NCBI GenBank assembly: GCA_015501595.1
Contig: JADNRX010000030.1
Span: forward strand, 186,001 to 250,000
DNA from: Hymenopellis radicata
Lineage: Eukaryota > Basidiomycota > Agaricomycetes > Agaricales > Physalacriaceae
Reading direction: 5' to 3'
DNA: 64,000 nt
Each line of letters starts with the position of its first letter. Position 1 is the stretch's first letter. The notes beneath the pieces were generated by a model. That model was not told the origin of the DNA and searched no databases. It worked only from the letters and a program-made list of their open reading frames with translations. This document shows positions 35,039 to 46,667 of the stretch, one piece after another. The position numbers and the translations under genes were made by a program.

Positions 35039-35878
35039 TTAGTCCCGCTTGCGCCAGTTGCCACTGTCTGGGCCAACAGGAGTGCGGCGAGTTTTAGCGA
35101 AAGGCGAGGGAGACTTCCTCCATGTGGAGGAAGGATTGTTTATGGCTGAAGGAGATGGCCTCATCGGGCTGCGAACCGCAGACTTCACGGTTGGCTGGCT
35201 GGAAAGCATGACGCCGCCGGTAACGACGCTAGTCTTGCCGCCCTGATAGAGGTACGTCGTGGCGGGAGTAGCGCGAGAGATCGATGCCGCCGCGGAGGAA
35301 CAGATGGACGATGGTTTGGTCTCGGAGTAGACGGATCGTGTCGACGACACCGAGGTCATGGATTCCTCGGACGTGTATCCGTCGTCCGAGTCTGCATCTG
35401 AGTCAGAGGACGAAGACGAGTCGTCTTCTACAGGAATCGCAACACGAATGTGAGGGATACAGGAAGGAGTACGCATAGGTGGAACGTATTTTTTCATCGA
35501 GATGGAGTCATTGCGCGCTATGGCGCGGACATTATCACCGCAAAGATCGTCTTCACCGTCCTTCCTCCACAGCGTCGCAGTGCGGCTATCAAAGACCGCC
35601 TTGACCTCGCTCGACGAGACGACGATGCGTATGGGTTGGTTGCCCAGGAAGACCATCCACTGTGCGAATGGCACGGGCGTGGATAAAAGAAGTCTGGGTG
35701 GCCTGCTGCCTGGAGATAAGCTCAACTCGTTAGAGGAGCTAAAGTATGATGGGAGAGTGAGCCGCAAGTGCAGACGAACAGCATGCAGGATTAACGGGTG
35801 GAAGAACGGGATGAGGGAGTCCGTGAGGAAAGAGATGATAGCGGATACAGCAGAGGCGTGCATTTTAACAGTCGTCAA
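35039..35878 (-). CDS. BTG/Tob-like (anti-proliferative family) protein, 279 aa, tentative
   Basis: A single exon. The N-terminal 90 residues (ISFLTDSLIPFFHPLILHAV, LSLSPGSRPPRLLL, PFAQWMVFLGNQPIRIVVSS) follow the pattern of fungal BTG-domain proteins: N-terminal helices, then a PP-R segment, a W-hydrophobic-LG turn and a strand. Members bind the Caf1/Pop2 deadenylase and slow growth. The rest is an acidic Ser run (VEDDSSSSSDSDADSDDGYT), then a conserved-looking TYLYQGGKTSVVTGGVMLSS and a basic, Pro/Ser-rich end. The start at 35878 is the first ATG; one five codons later is equally possible. The family call rests on pattern memory only. Confidence 0.6.
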   Translation of the reverse strand: MTTVKMHASAVSAIISFLTDSLIPFFHPLILHAVRLHLRLTLPSYFSSSNELSLSPGSRPPRLLLSTPVPFAQWMVFLGNQPIRIVVSSSEVKAVFDSRTATLWRKDGEDDLCGDNVRAIARNDSISMKKYVPPMRTPSCIPHIRVAIPVEDDSSSSSDSDADSDDGYTSEESMTSVSSTRSVYSETKPSSICSSAAASISRATPATTYLYQGGKTSVVTGGVMLSSQPTVKSAVRSPMRPSPSAINNPSSTWRKSPSPFAKTRRTPVGPDSGNWRKRD

Positions 35879-36007
35879 ATACGTCTATAAGGGCGTGAAT
35901 GGAAGGGTAGAGCGAAGAGCAAGCGAAGAGAGACTGGACGTTGAATGTTGGTATTCGTGAAGGGATCCGCACCGCAGAATGAAGAATCCATGCCGTTTCG
36001 GTGCAGT

Positions 36008-36014
36008 CTTTATA
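36008..36014 (-). promoter_or_regulatory. Possible TATA box for the BTG-like gene
   Basis: The minus strand reads TATAAAG 130 bp before the start codon at 35878. Confidence 0.45.
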
Positions 36015-36741
36015 GCCAAGGAGTTTGATGGAAACAGTTACCAGTTGATGGCCCATTAAGCGGTGGTGCATTGTCCTTGAATTCTTATTGTTTGGACGCC
36101 TTGTTTGGGAAGAAAAGACAAGGGGTCACAATAGTCACAGATACGGTGTGACTCTTGACCTCTTCGAATTCATCAATCCTCGAGGCGTCTTCGGGGATGA
36201 GAGGAACGCAAATAAATTCGCATTATTATTATTTGCATTCGCAGGCGCTCATTATGACTCCGGAAACCGCCAAGGTAAGCTTTGCGCGGTCCAAGATTTT
36301 TTAAGTCCAGAAATAGACTCAGAAGCTCAACAGTAATTGACGTACGTGAATTTACACACAGGCCCTTCCTGACTTCATCTATAGTCTCATGCCATAGGTG
36401 CGGCCGCAGGTGAAGCTGGAATGGACAGGAATCAGGCAAAAGTCGTCCCAAAATTCAAGCGTGTAGTTCAATTTCGTGGGATGTACGTCGACTTTGCCAT
36501 AAGTACCTTAGCCGAGCTCAATATCCGATCCAGGAAGGCTTGGACTCGGAGTCAGTCGTCGCCTTTAACGACCTCAGTGCTCAGCGCTCAGCGCGCGCAG
36601 CTTTGCCTTTGAAGTTCGAGTGCACGTGCAGTATGTACCTGATCGGGCGCGCGTGGCCACTGAGGCGACGCCTCTTCCCTTCTACCACCACATCATGTCA
36701 AGTACGTCCGCAAAGCTCGAAGTTTCTACTTTCAATCAATC
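36015..36741. other. Intergenic region between divergent genes
   Basis: No gene supported. It is the shared upstream DNA of the BTG-like gene and the F-box gene. Confidence 0.45.
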
Positions 36742-38508
36742 ATGAATTTGGCAGACGTTGCGTGCAGCCACTGCGTTATACGGTCTTCAAATACGAACAG
36801 GCACATTGACCAGAGGTCCCCGTACGCTGCATACCTCGGAAGCACTCTATCCTACGACGAGACTCCCGAGTCGGTTCAACAGGGAGTCAAAGCTTTTCTA
36901 CGTGAAGTTGATGAAGAACTGAGGGAACTCGATAAAGAGGCTGCTCATCTCGACAAACTTGTCTTAGCCCTGAAAAACAAGAGGATCGCTGCACAGGCCT
37001 TCCGGGACGACCACGCTGCCTTATTCCCTCCCATAAATTCCCTTCCAACAGAAATCCTCCTCGAGATCTTCTCCCTCAGCTACAATACCCCGTACCAGGT
37101 CTTTTGTCCTTCCGCTGGCCCTTGGCTCCTGGGGAAGGTCTGTCGGCGATGGCGTACCATACTATGGTCATCACCCTCGACCTGGTCCCATTTCATGATC
37201 AGGGACCCGGATAAGGGGAGACACAAAGCAGTAGCGAAGCCTGCGGTAGATGGAATCGTCAAACGGGCGGGCAAGCTACCTCTTCGCTTTGACGTTCAAC
37301 TTCGGGGCATGCTTAAATCCCTGATGAAACCCATCGTCGACCGTGCCGCCCAATGGGAGGATGTCGGTTTCACAGGCCGAGTTTCAGAATTTGCCTTGCT
37401 AGATGCTGCCCAGAGGTTCCCAAAGTTGAAGACCCTTCGTCTGGAGATGAGCTATGACCGGCGCCGCGTTATTGCAAAAGATGGCGAGAAGCTTGCCGAA
37501 GTCGTCCAACGATTTCAGCACAGCCCCAAACTCACGAAGCTCACCTTGAGCGCCATAATGTACGGTTCGGAAATCGACCCCTCAACAGTCAAATTCCCGT
37601 GGTCACGTTTGACCCACCTTACATTATCCCTGCGTTGCAGTGATCCACGGTTGATGCTCCAGCGGTTCTTCGCCGCTTGTCCCAATCTGCAGGCGTTTGT
37701 TGACAAGGGTTCGTCCTCTTTTGGCAGACGCACGTCGTCATCTGATGCCACCGCCGTCGCTCATACGAAGCTATCGCAACTCGAGGTGGCGGAGACGGAG
37801 GTTCTTATGCACTTGAATTGTCCAGCATTGAAGCGCTTGTACGTTCGGACTCCCGAAGTGCACGGAAGCTTCCACCGAGACTCCCTATCCACATTCATCG
37901 CGCGCTCATCCTGCACACTCGAAGAGGCAGAGACGCACATGTACGAAAATCGTGGCGACTTTCTGCTTTCGATAGCGAGTGTTACGCGATTCATTCTTCA
38001 CTGCGCGTTCAGAAAGGTGGTTATTGAATCACTCTCGGCAGCGGACAAGCAGGTCATCCTCCTTCCCCATCTCAACGTATTCACTCTGCGATCGAGTCTT
38101 TCGATAAGAGACCTCAGTGTCGCTACGGGGCTCGAAAGCCTTGCAGACATGATCGAGTCGCGGTGGCATGTCGGCCCAGAAACGGTCGCGGCTCGGTTAC
38201 AACGTGTAGTGATATCAGCCGGATCGGATAGGACTGTCAGCGGAGTCTACGACGTGTACTCGTTTGATTCGGACGAGTCAGAGGATGACTTGGATTATCC
38301 GTTCGGCAATATAAATGCTGCCACGATTTGGGATGAGGCGAATGATGAAGATGCAGCGCTACCAAGATTTGGCGATGTCCCACGGCCTAACCACAAGAAA
38401 CGGATCGATGCTGCTCTGGATCGCTTGCGCGCCTTGAAAGCTGAGGGCCTCGATATCACGCTTACTAGTTGGAGTACGTCACTGTTGTCTGTTACTGGCT
38501 TGGGCTAA
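36742..38508 (+). CDS. F-box protein, 588 aa
   Basis: A single exon. Residues about 55-95 form a short coiled coil (EVDEELRELDKEAAHLDKLV) common before the F-box in this mushroom family. The F-box is INSLPTEILLEIFSLSYNTP and GKVCRRWRTILWSSPSTWSHF at about 98-150. Irregular LRR-like sequence follows (LKTLRLEM, LTKLTLSAIM, LTHLTLSLRC). The C-terminus is acidic (DSDESEDDLDYPFGN). Presumed substrate receptor of an SCF ubiquitin ligase. It is not closely similar to the F-box gene at 28292. Several in-frame ATGs precede the coiled coil, so the start is uncertain. Confidence 0.87.
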   Translation: MNLADVACSHCVIRSSNTNRHIDQRSPYAAYLGSTLSYDETPESVQQGVKAFLREVDEELRELDKEAAHLDKLVLALKNKRIAAQAFRDDHAALFPPINSLPTEILLEIFSLSYNTPYQVFCPSAGPWLLGKVCRRWRTILWSSPSTWSHFMIRDPDKGRHKAVAKPAVDGIVKRAGKLPLRFDVQLRGMLKSLMKPIVDRAAQWEDVGFTGRVSEFALLDAAQRFPKLKTLRLEMSYDRRRVIAKDGEKLAEVVQRFQHSPKLTKLTLSAIMYGSEIDPSTVKFPWSRLTHLTLSLRCSDPRLMLQRFFAACPNLQAFVDKGSSSFGRRTSSSDATAVAHTKLSQLEVAETEVLMHLNCPALKRLYVRTPEVHGSFHRDSLSTFIARSSCTLEEAETHMYENRGDFLLSIASVTRFILHCAFRKVVIESLSAADKQVILLPHLNVFTLRSSLSIRDLSVATGLESLADMIESRWHVGPETVAARLQRVVISAGSDRTVSGVYDVYSFDSDESEDDLDYPFGNINAATIWDEANDEDAALPRFGDVPRPNHKKRIDAALDRLRALKAEGLDITLTSWSTSLLSVTGLG

Positions 38509-38929
38509 CCAAAACCTGTTTCTAGCTGAGGACGGAGAGCAACAATATGTGTGAGCCGTTGATTGTTGAATTGCGATGAATGTCCGCGATGTACTGGTAT
38601 AACACGTTATTCTGGAAGCGGCTCGTACGCTGTACATGTATTCTGATCATAGTAAAAGGATGTCTTGATTGTAACTATAGAGCTATCCCTATGCCTGGTG
38701 GTCTGCCTGTGTTTTCTGCGACGGATGGCGGAGTCGAATTGAGTACACTGAAATCCAACGATATGTTCTCGAACGAATCCTCTGCCGGTTCTTTGGTATG
38801 CTTGAGACTCAGGATCACTTGCTCGGGACCAGCCCTCTTGTCCATGTTGACCGCGATACACCACACCGCCCACGAGCCGTATCTACGCGGATGTGAATGA
38901 GTGTTTGATAGCTAGCATATAGATCTAGC
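38509..38929. other. 3' flank shared with the paralogous region at 60.8 kb
   Basis: From about 38,620 this matches about 60,815 onward in direct orientation (CGTACGCTGTACATGTATTC and the following stretch). No gene is supported. Confidence 0.55.
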
Positions 38930-40300
38930 TCACACTTGAGTCGCCATCAGCAGTGTGGCGATCAGCACCAGCATCACGCTGAGGGCGACGTCGATGTCTT
39001 GATGATATTTGGCGAGCTTGAGCCCCCACCAAATCATCAAATACACGGCAAACGCCATCTTGAAAATACTAGCAAGCCGCGCTTCATTCAAAACGGGAAA
39101 GGTCTCGAGCGGAGGGACGTACAAGGATTGAACGGCGGCGCATTTCAGTGTGGTTTGTACGAGACGCTTCGGGTATCGAAGGCGATACAGCAGAAGTCCG
39201 ATGAATATCGATTGCTCGGTCGTTGCTTGAAATAGCCAGATGACGCCCAACGAGAAGATAGCAGGATTGAGCGAGATTTGGAGCGCTGTCTGCATGAAGA
39301 AAAGCGAGAATAATGTCTACGAATACGACATCAGCGAGATGTAAGAGAGAGAGAGAGACGCCGCCACATACACAGATGTGATGTACCAACAATGTCCAGC
39401 GCATGTTTGACCGGTAAATCATTTCGTAGAGGTCTAGACGTACGATGCGAGGTCAGTCAAACTAATTTGCAAAAGTAGGTGAAGAGAGACCAACATAAAC
39501 CTGAGACGACCACGCACGCAAAGCGAATCTCTCCCATGCGATTGAGAGTATACTTCTCTGCCAACATCGGGGAGGATAGTAATTGTAGTAGGAGTGCAAT
39601 GGTAGTATAAAACGTGTTAAGGCCATCTGGATAACGCAAATGAGGGACAAGAATCGGCTAGAGGGGACAACAATGCTTACAGGTGACAGTATTTCGTTTA
39701 TTTTCGAAGGACAACACAGGGAAGACGGTCGAGAACCGTAGGAACACCAGTTCCGTAAGCTTGGTAGAGTATGATGAAGTAAACGAAGGTCGGAATACCG
39801 TACTGGTTGTAAGATCAGTAAGAGAATCGAGTTGAAATGAAAACGTACAAAGGCTACTGTCGTGGGATATATTTGCATCATGTTCATTTTCATAAGCTCC
39901 TTGAGTGTGGTTTCTGAAAGTTTGTCTGTTCCAGAGCCTGTGACATTGGCGGACACGAAACTCGAAACGAACGGGTAATTGATTGTGGCGTTGATGTAAT
40001 CGGCAGACACTGTCCGGAGTGTGGTTAGAAAAGTATCACGCGCACAAGATGTATGTACGCACCACAAGTGGTCCCGCCACTTGGAGAAAGACTTGGGCAA
40101 TGTACATTTGGTCGGAACTTGACCATGTCCTTGTGAATGTACCTAGACGATTAACAGGTATCGATATCTATGCTGCAGGTCAAGATGCGAGCGACGTCAC
40201 CTGCAAATGTCCAAGTCAGATTCAAATGGCATCTCGGAGAGCTCGCCATAACACTCCTCAAACCTAACAAGGATTCAACATATGCGACAAAATAAGGTCA
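38930..40300 (-). pseudogene. 3' half of a polytopic membrane protein gene split by a transposon
   Basis: It aligns exon by exon with exons 5-11 of the intact paralogue at 61203-63376, including the last exon ending LIATLLMATQV. Two lesions are seen. The gene is cut in the intron before exon 5 by the 16.5 kb element starting at 40301, and its 5' half lies at 56769-57574. Also, about 8 bases present in the paralogue near 62,030 are missing here near 39,763. That shifts the frame in exon 8 and leads to a stop shortly after CVVLRK. The copy is therefore most likely dead. Confidence 0.88.
40298..40300. repeat. Target site duplication TCA (partner 56769-56771)
   Basis: The empty site in the paralogue reads AAGGTCAGCAGG (about 62,568-62,579). 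Here TCA occurs once on each side of the element. Confidence 0.92.
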
Positions 40301-40352
40301 CACGGGTGGCATTCCGGCGGAAAGTTTTAAAACTTTCCGGACTGGAAAGTTT
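40301..40352 (+). repeat. Left terminal inverted repeat
   Basis: It begins CACGGGTGGCATTCCGG and contains the perfect palindrome GGAAAGTTTTAAAACTTTCC (40319-40338) and further GGAAAG boxes at 40344 and 40356. The clustered boxes are plausible transposase binding sites. Confidence 0.92.
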
Positions 40353-40499
40353 GGTGGAAAGTGTTTCAGAGTTATCGGTCGCAATAGTGTGGGGCTTCCC
40401 TTATCGGGCAGATTAATATTTGACTTAATTAGTACCTGGTTTGATTTAAATAACGATAAGATTCTCCAAATACTGGAATTAATTGTAAACTGGTAAGAT

Positions 40500-41580
40500 A
40501 TGCCGACGGCTCCGTCACGATTACAATCGCCGATCAATCCGAGCCAACTGCACCGACAAGCGCCACCAGCATACTCGTCAATGCGTCGCTTCATCCTCTC
40601 TCTGTCGGCGCAGAACGGGCTTGCACTGATCATTCGTGTAGGTGGCTGCTATGTTATGAAACATGTGAGTTTTATGAATTTCTATGTGATTTTTACTGAC
40701 TGTCGAATGCTTTCTCTTCCCCTTCCTCCCACGCCCTCGAATGGATCTGTCCGCGCCGCCGACAGCTGCGATCTCCCTCCTCTGATGCGCCGCCTGTGTC
40801 CTGCGATGTGCCCGGCAAGGCGGCTACCCGGAAATTTGTTGGAGGACCCCCCAAGTGCGTGTTGGTTCCTCTCCTGGGAAATCTACTCACATTCTGCAGT
40901 GCGTCTGACGTTCCCGCGGTCGTCGCCCGCCCGTTACGCTCTTCCTACCCCAACGCGCCGCCTGTGTCACCGGATGCGCCCAACAAAGCCGCTACTCGCA
41001 GAATTGCTCCCAAAGGACCATCCAAGTACGTACCCATACATTCCTCAAGAAAAGTATTGACGCTCCGCAGTGCGTCTCACGTTGCCGCGGTTGTCGTCTG
41101 CCCACGCCGCCCTGGATCTGATACGCCGCCCAATCACATCCACGCCGCCCACACCAGCGCCTTCGCTCATTGTATCTGTGGGCTCTGCCGCGCCAATCGA
41201 CATGCTACGAAAAAGGTCGTTATACCGTTCCTTGCGCCTCTCGCCTACTCACACTCTTTTTAGACCTAATGGGGTCGATGCTTTGCCTTTGACAAGAAGG
41301 TAAGTACAAAGACATCACTAAAGCCACTTCACTCACGTTGCGATAGATACCTATTGCCCATTTCTTGCTGCTCGTCTACTCGTCTCATCTTGATCGCCAC
41401 CGTTTGTGGCATTCTCCATTCGATGTTTCCTCCATCTTGCCCGCGTCTTCGTCACACTTCACACTTCGACTTCTCTGTAGCGATATCTTTGCATTTCTTG
41501 ATATAATGTATATAGTCTCACTCAGCAGAACAAATACAAGCACACCATTCACCGAACCCAAGCTCTCCATAAGCATACGG
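40500..41580 (+). CDS. Proline/alanine-rich gene with repeated exons, inside the element
   Basis: A start at 40500 (MPTAPSRLQSPINPSQLHRQ) is followed by a likely intron (about 40638-40767). Two near-duplicate exon blocks then code DAPPVSCDVPGKAATRKFVG..PPK (about 40770-40853) and NAPPVSPDAPNKAATRRIAP..PSK (about 40899-41023). Both are followed by a GTGCGT/GTACGT donor and a CAG acceptor before CASDVPAVVARP / CASHVAAVVVCP. The exon-intron unit itself has been duplicated. The end of the gene is not resolved. No known domain. It could be a fragment recruited by the element. Confidence 0.35.
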
Positions 41581-41589
41581 CCTTGTTGA

Positions 41590-43496
41590 GATGGTCGGAC
41601 GCCCGGAGTCTCTGCCCGCTTCTTCCTCGCCGGAATATTGATCGTTCCGCGTCGCGTCCTAGTGGCTATCAGGCCTAATACGCCGGATGTTCGAATCGCC
41701 TTCGACCATGTCCGCGCGTCGCGTCGACAGTTTTACCAGGAATTAGTCTGCTTCGAGGTTGAGCTGACAGGAATGTGACCACATCCTCGATGTCAGAACC
41801 CAATCGAACTCTTGAACGTTCTCGTCATCACGGCGACTTTGACGATATCCTCAAGAAACCCGCCGCATTCGGGAAGACGTCGTGAGTCAATAGATCGTTT
41901 TTCGAGAATTGATTACGATTTCCACCCTATCGAGACTTAAGAGTCAAATTATTTGTTGACCCGGCGGCTGTACTGACCAGAGACTGAATCTTTTAATGAG
42001 AGCTTCGGCTTTGGGAAACCCAAGGCCACACACGAACGGCAGGAGATGCTTATAATGATTATCGGTAGTCGCACGGTTCATATCGACGCCGACTTTGTCC
42101 GTTAGATCCACCGAGATGCACCAGGCGTTTCTCTTCGGGAACCTAATCTTACGGTGAATCGAGGTCCGGGATTAGCAAATAACTACGTACCAGATGTTGA
42201 CCGTCTTTGTCGAAGGAAATAGCCCGTACCCAGGGAAGGTATTCTGGACGAATCGTGCCAAATGCAGTACTTGACTTTAGGGATTGGACCGAATTCTTTG
42301 GAGACTCCGAGGCTGTGCTGGAAGATTCGAACATCCCCGTCACTCAAGTGGCTGACGGGAATTTGGACGTAGGGATCAGGAGGGGCACCAAGATTTTTGG
42401 GGTCGGAATTGAGTCCAGCACGAAGCAGTTCCATGAGACGGGCGGACCCTACACATCGATACGCTGTAACAGATTGAGCAGAAGGAATAAGAAATCCGTT
42501 TCAATCACTAACCAGTACACGAGTTGACAACAAAGTCTTCAATCCAGTTCGGCCGTTCAACCCAGATCATTTGAAGCACGACTGCAGTAGCATCCGGACC
42601 GTTCGAATCTTACTTGGTGGAGAAAGCATTTGCGCTGAGAAGATCCACGACCAACGGCGCCGTCGCAAGAACAAGCGTACCAGGGTGCCTCAGAACGAAT
42701 CCAAAGGCAGCAGGCCGGAGCGAATCCAAACCCGCATTGCACGGTGCAAATCAGGATAGTAAGATGGGTGGCGGCGAGAAAAGACGAAAGCGCCTGGATG
42801 AGAAAACTACAGATAGGGTCAATAAGGAACTGGGATGAAGAACGGAAAACGCACCATCTCAGCCCATAGAAGTCAAGCACGTCGTTGCAAGGGTATCCGT
42901 GGCATGTGTATCCAGTTAGTCGAAAATACAGGGCGCGGCCTCATCCGGAGGGCTTACGCAGAGCAGATCCACGTTCAATAGCGCCGTCTCAAAAACAAGC
43001 GCACAGGAAGCCTCGGAACGAATCCAAAGGAAGCAGAGGCCGGAACGAATCCAAGCCCCAGGAAAAAACGGTGATAGCGAGAGAGAGAAATGACTTCGAT
43101 CACTACCGCGCACTGCCACCAATGTGATCTACCTAGGTCCGTGCCGAGTAGATGATCCGACAAGAGCTGCTTGCCTCTTACCACCATCACCGTCGTATCC
43201 AAAGTGATTCCCAGCATTTCTTCCTGTATCGTCATACTCATAGTCATTTGCAGCCATTTCTTCTTGTATCAACCATAAAACCAGGCTATCCGTCCACCAC
43301 CACCACCACCGCCACCGTTGTAGCCAAAGTCATTTCCAACCATTCCTTCCCATATCTGCTTGAGGAAACTCTTGTTGCTGCCCTTGGAGTTATTCTGGGG
43401 CACCGTTAGATTTGTTCTGCGGTGAAGCTGTTGGATTCGTTCTACAGCCAGTCAACCTTGTTACCTTGATCTTGTCCTTCCCCTCAGCAATTTCTC
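41590..43496. other. Interior of the element: no firm gene, short GAATCCAA repeats
   Basis: A minus-strand frame at 42183-42434 (MELLRAGLNSDPKNLGAPPD, VKYCIWHDSSRIPSLGTGYF) and a short plus-strand start at 41791 look partly coding but cannot be completed. Copies of ACGAATCCAAAGGCAGCAGG-like and GCGAATCCAAACCC-like sequence occur at 42697-42735 and 43014-43062, with an inverted match at 43430-43440. Confidence 0.35.
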
Positions 43497-45346
43497 ATGC
43501 CTGCCACCCCTTCACGCTACCTCTGCACTTGCTCTACATGCCGTACCCATGTTCGTACTGATCTGCACGGTAATCATGTTCATGGTTGCTATGTATCCTC
43601 ATCCACTCGTTCTGAACATCGTCGACGCGATATTGAAGAAGCAATGAAAGCTCAGCAGTCTGAATCTGAAGCGGAGGCTGAAGAAGATCCACCTGATCCC
43701 TCATCATCACCCCCACCACCAACTACTAATTTTGATTTATCTTATAGTAAGTTTTAAATATTATTCTAAATATTATTTTTAAAATTATTCTCAGCATTTG
43801 ATCCCATTCTTAAAGCACTTCACATGATAATGGCATGGCTGTCATTATGTGCAGGAGCTAGTAGAGCCACTTGCAATATTATTTTACGTGCTTTTGATTT
43901 TATTATCAATTTGGTTCTGGTCATTTTGCTTGATTCACTGCGTCTTCATGGTGTACATATTACGCCTATTACTATTCATATTCCTCGCGACATTCGCACT
44001 GTTTTCAAAAATTCAGAATATTTGGATATTGAAATTATTCGTACTATTTGTTGTCCTACATGTTTTACACCTTATGAGATTCCTCAAGTAGTTCCGGATC
44101 GTTGCACTTGGAAGGCATCACCGAGGTCTAAGCCGTGTAACGAGCCATTGTGGAAGGATCGTCAAAGTCCTGCGAAGGGACCTAAAAAAGTTCCTCGTTC
44201 ATGGTTTAATATGCAGTCGTTTAAAGCATGGCTTAAATGGTTCTTATCACGTCCAGAAATTGAAGAGTATCTACGGAAATCCTTTCAGAAAAGTCAAGCA
44301 GCTCCTACTTCACCAAATATTATGCGCGATTTTGATGATAGTCCAATCTGGAAATCATTTCGGGATTATTTTCAAACACCCTATCATTTGATGTTTGGAG
44401 TTTATATTGATTGGTTTAATCCATATACCAATAAAATAGCAGGTATAAAAATATAATATTAAATAAATTCATATTACTAATTTTTAATAACAGGAAAAGT
44501 AGTATCTTGCGGAGCAATCGTTCTTTATTGCATGAATTTACCTCTTGAGGTTCGCTTTGCTCCAGAAAATGTTTTTATTGCTGGCATGACTCCTATTCCC
44601 AAAGTTCCAAATGCCGTTACTCTTAGTCATATTATGCACTTTATTGTTAAAATGATTGCTATGTTTGGTCCTGATGGTCCCGATATTCCTACATATTCAT
44701 ATCCCAACGGTACTCATGTTGAAACTCGAATTGTTCCTACTTTTGGCGATCTTCCCGCTATTCGTAAACTTACAGGTTTTTTGGAGCATAGTGCAAATTA
44801 TTTCTGTTGGTTTTGTTTGTGTACTTTGGCAGAAAAGGATCGCTTGGATTTTGGTGAATGGTTATATCGAGATGATGATACAGTGCGAGAGCAAGCACAA
44901 GCATGGAAAGCAGAGCCAACTGTAACCAAGAAGGCTGCAATGGCAACAGCAACAGGTGTTCGATGGACTCCTCTTCATGATCTTCCATACTGGAAGCCTG
45001 TTCAACATGTAGTTTTGGGATTTATGCATAATTGGTTGGAAGGTGTTCTGAAAAATCAACTTCGAGGATATTGGGGTTTTGATAGAACTACACAAGAGCA
45101 ACGGGCTTTAGAAAAGAAAATTCAAACAAAAGAAGAGGATGAAGACGTCGATATGGATCAGGAGGAGGAGGACGATGATGATGATGGAAATCTCACAGAA
45201 AGTTCTGTTGCACCTACAGAAGTAGAGTTCGAAAGTCAGAGCTCAACTGGCTTGACAGAAATTTTTGATCAACAAACTACTCTGGTCGAAGGATCTGATG
45301 ATGAAGATACACCCACTCCTAGAAATATGACATTTGCAATGATGCC

Positions 45347-45381
<35 letters not shown>

Positions 45382-46667
45382 ATCTAGATCTCCCGCCAGG
45401 TGCCTTTAGTTTTTCAGAAGATCAAAAAACTCTTGTTCGACAATGTATTGCTGAAATGACATTACCTACTTGGGTGGATCGACTTCCTGTAAATTTTGGC
45501 GAAAAGACTCATGGCAAGCTAAAGGCACATGAATATTTAACACTTTTTACTGTGGTTTTACCATTAGTTATTCCCGAATTATGGTCAGAGGGAGATCAGT
45601 ATGAAGTTGCTCTTCTTGATAATTTTACACATCTCATTGCATCTACCAATATTGTTGCATCATTTTCTACATCAAACCTTGCAGCAGATACGTTTACAAA
45701 CCGTTACGTACAATATCGCAAAACTAGCAAAATTCTTTTCCCTTATATTCCTTCAAAACCAAATCATCACTATGCAATGCATACTGGTCCACTTCTTAAA
45801 AATTGGGGTCCACTTACATTGTTAAGTGAATTTCCTGGAGAGCGATTAAATGGGACTTTACAAAAAGTCAAAACAAGCCAACGAGAAGGTGTGTAATTTT
45901 TTTCAAATATTAAAATAAATATTAAAATTTATTTTATAGCTGATATGGATTTAACAATGCTTCGACATGTTTGTCAACAAGGACGTCTCAAAGTTCAAGT
46001 TCTTTCACAAAAATCACCTGAAAATTCTCTTTCTGCACTAGCTGATACTTTGTATCCTTCAAAGTCCTCTGGGCCTATTGAACTCAGTGATCACGAGGCT
46101 TCTAAATTTCTTCAAGATAAAAACGCTGTAATTTTGTTGATTGATGTTTATTACTCTAAACTTCTTACCTATCTTCAATCGCTTCCTGGTCAAGATCAAT
46201 GGTGTTCATATCGTTTAGCTGCACAAGCTACAGATTATACTTGGGTACTACCTAAATATGTCAAGCAAGTTCATCATATTGAAGTTGATGAAAAAAACTT
46301 CAGTCATTCACATTCACATATTGGAAATAGTGCTATTCAATTTTGTGATCCGCAGAATGATCAGCTACGATATTGTGGATTTATTAATAAGATCTGGCAG
46401 CTACCACTTCATAATGTAGTAAAAACATTTCTTTTAGTTCATCCATATCAGCAGCTATCTCCTGCAGATACACAACGCTCACCATATACTTCACGTCCTG
46501 AATTATGTACAGAACTAGTTTATACAGCACCATCCGAGCTTTTTGCTATCATTGAACCTTCCCATGTTATTACTCATCTTACAACTTGGGTACGCCCACC
46601 AGGTACTTATGGTATTCAACAAGAGGTTCAGGCTGTGTGCTGGGCACTAAATAGAGGACGAAAGTAA
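43497..46667 (+). CDS. Tnp2-family (CACTA-type) transposase, 1,006 aa, four exons
   Basis: Exons 43497-43746, 43795-44442, 44494-45888 and 45940-46667; introns of 48-51 nt that are extremely AT-rich; frame is continuous. The N-terminus has a Cys/His cluster (CTCSTCRTHVRTDLHGNHVH) like the zinc-binding start of these transposases. The core has PYHLMFGVYIDWFNPYTNK, KVVSCGAIVLYCMNLPLEVR and PENVFIAGMTPIPKVPN, matching the Tnp2/Transposase_21 (PF02992) pattern, then a CWFC pair and LPYWKPVQHVVLGFMHNWLE. Acidic inserts include a run of eleven Asp (near 45352-45380). The C-terminal exon ends in a conserved-looking TWVRPPGTYGIQQEVQAVCW. Presumably it cuts and rejoins the element ends. Codon use is strongly A/T-ended, unlike every neighbour. 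Confidence 0.9.
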
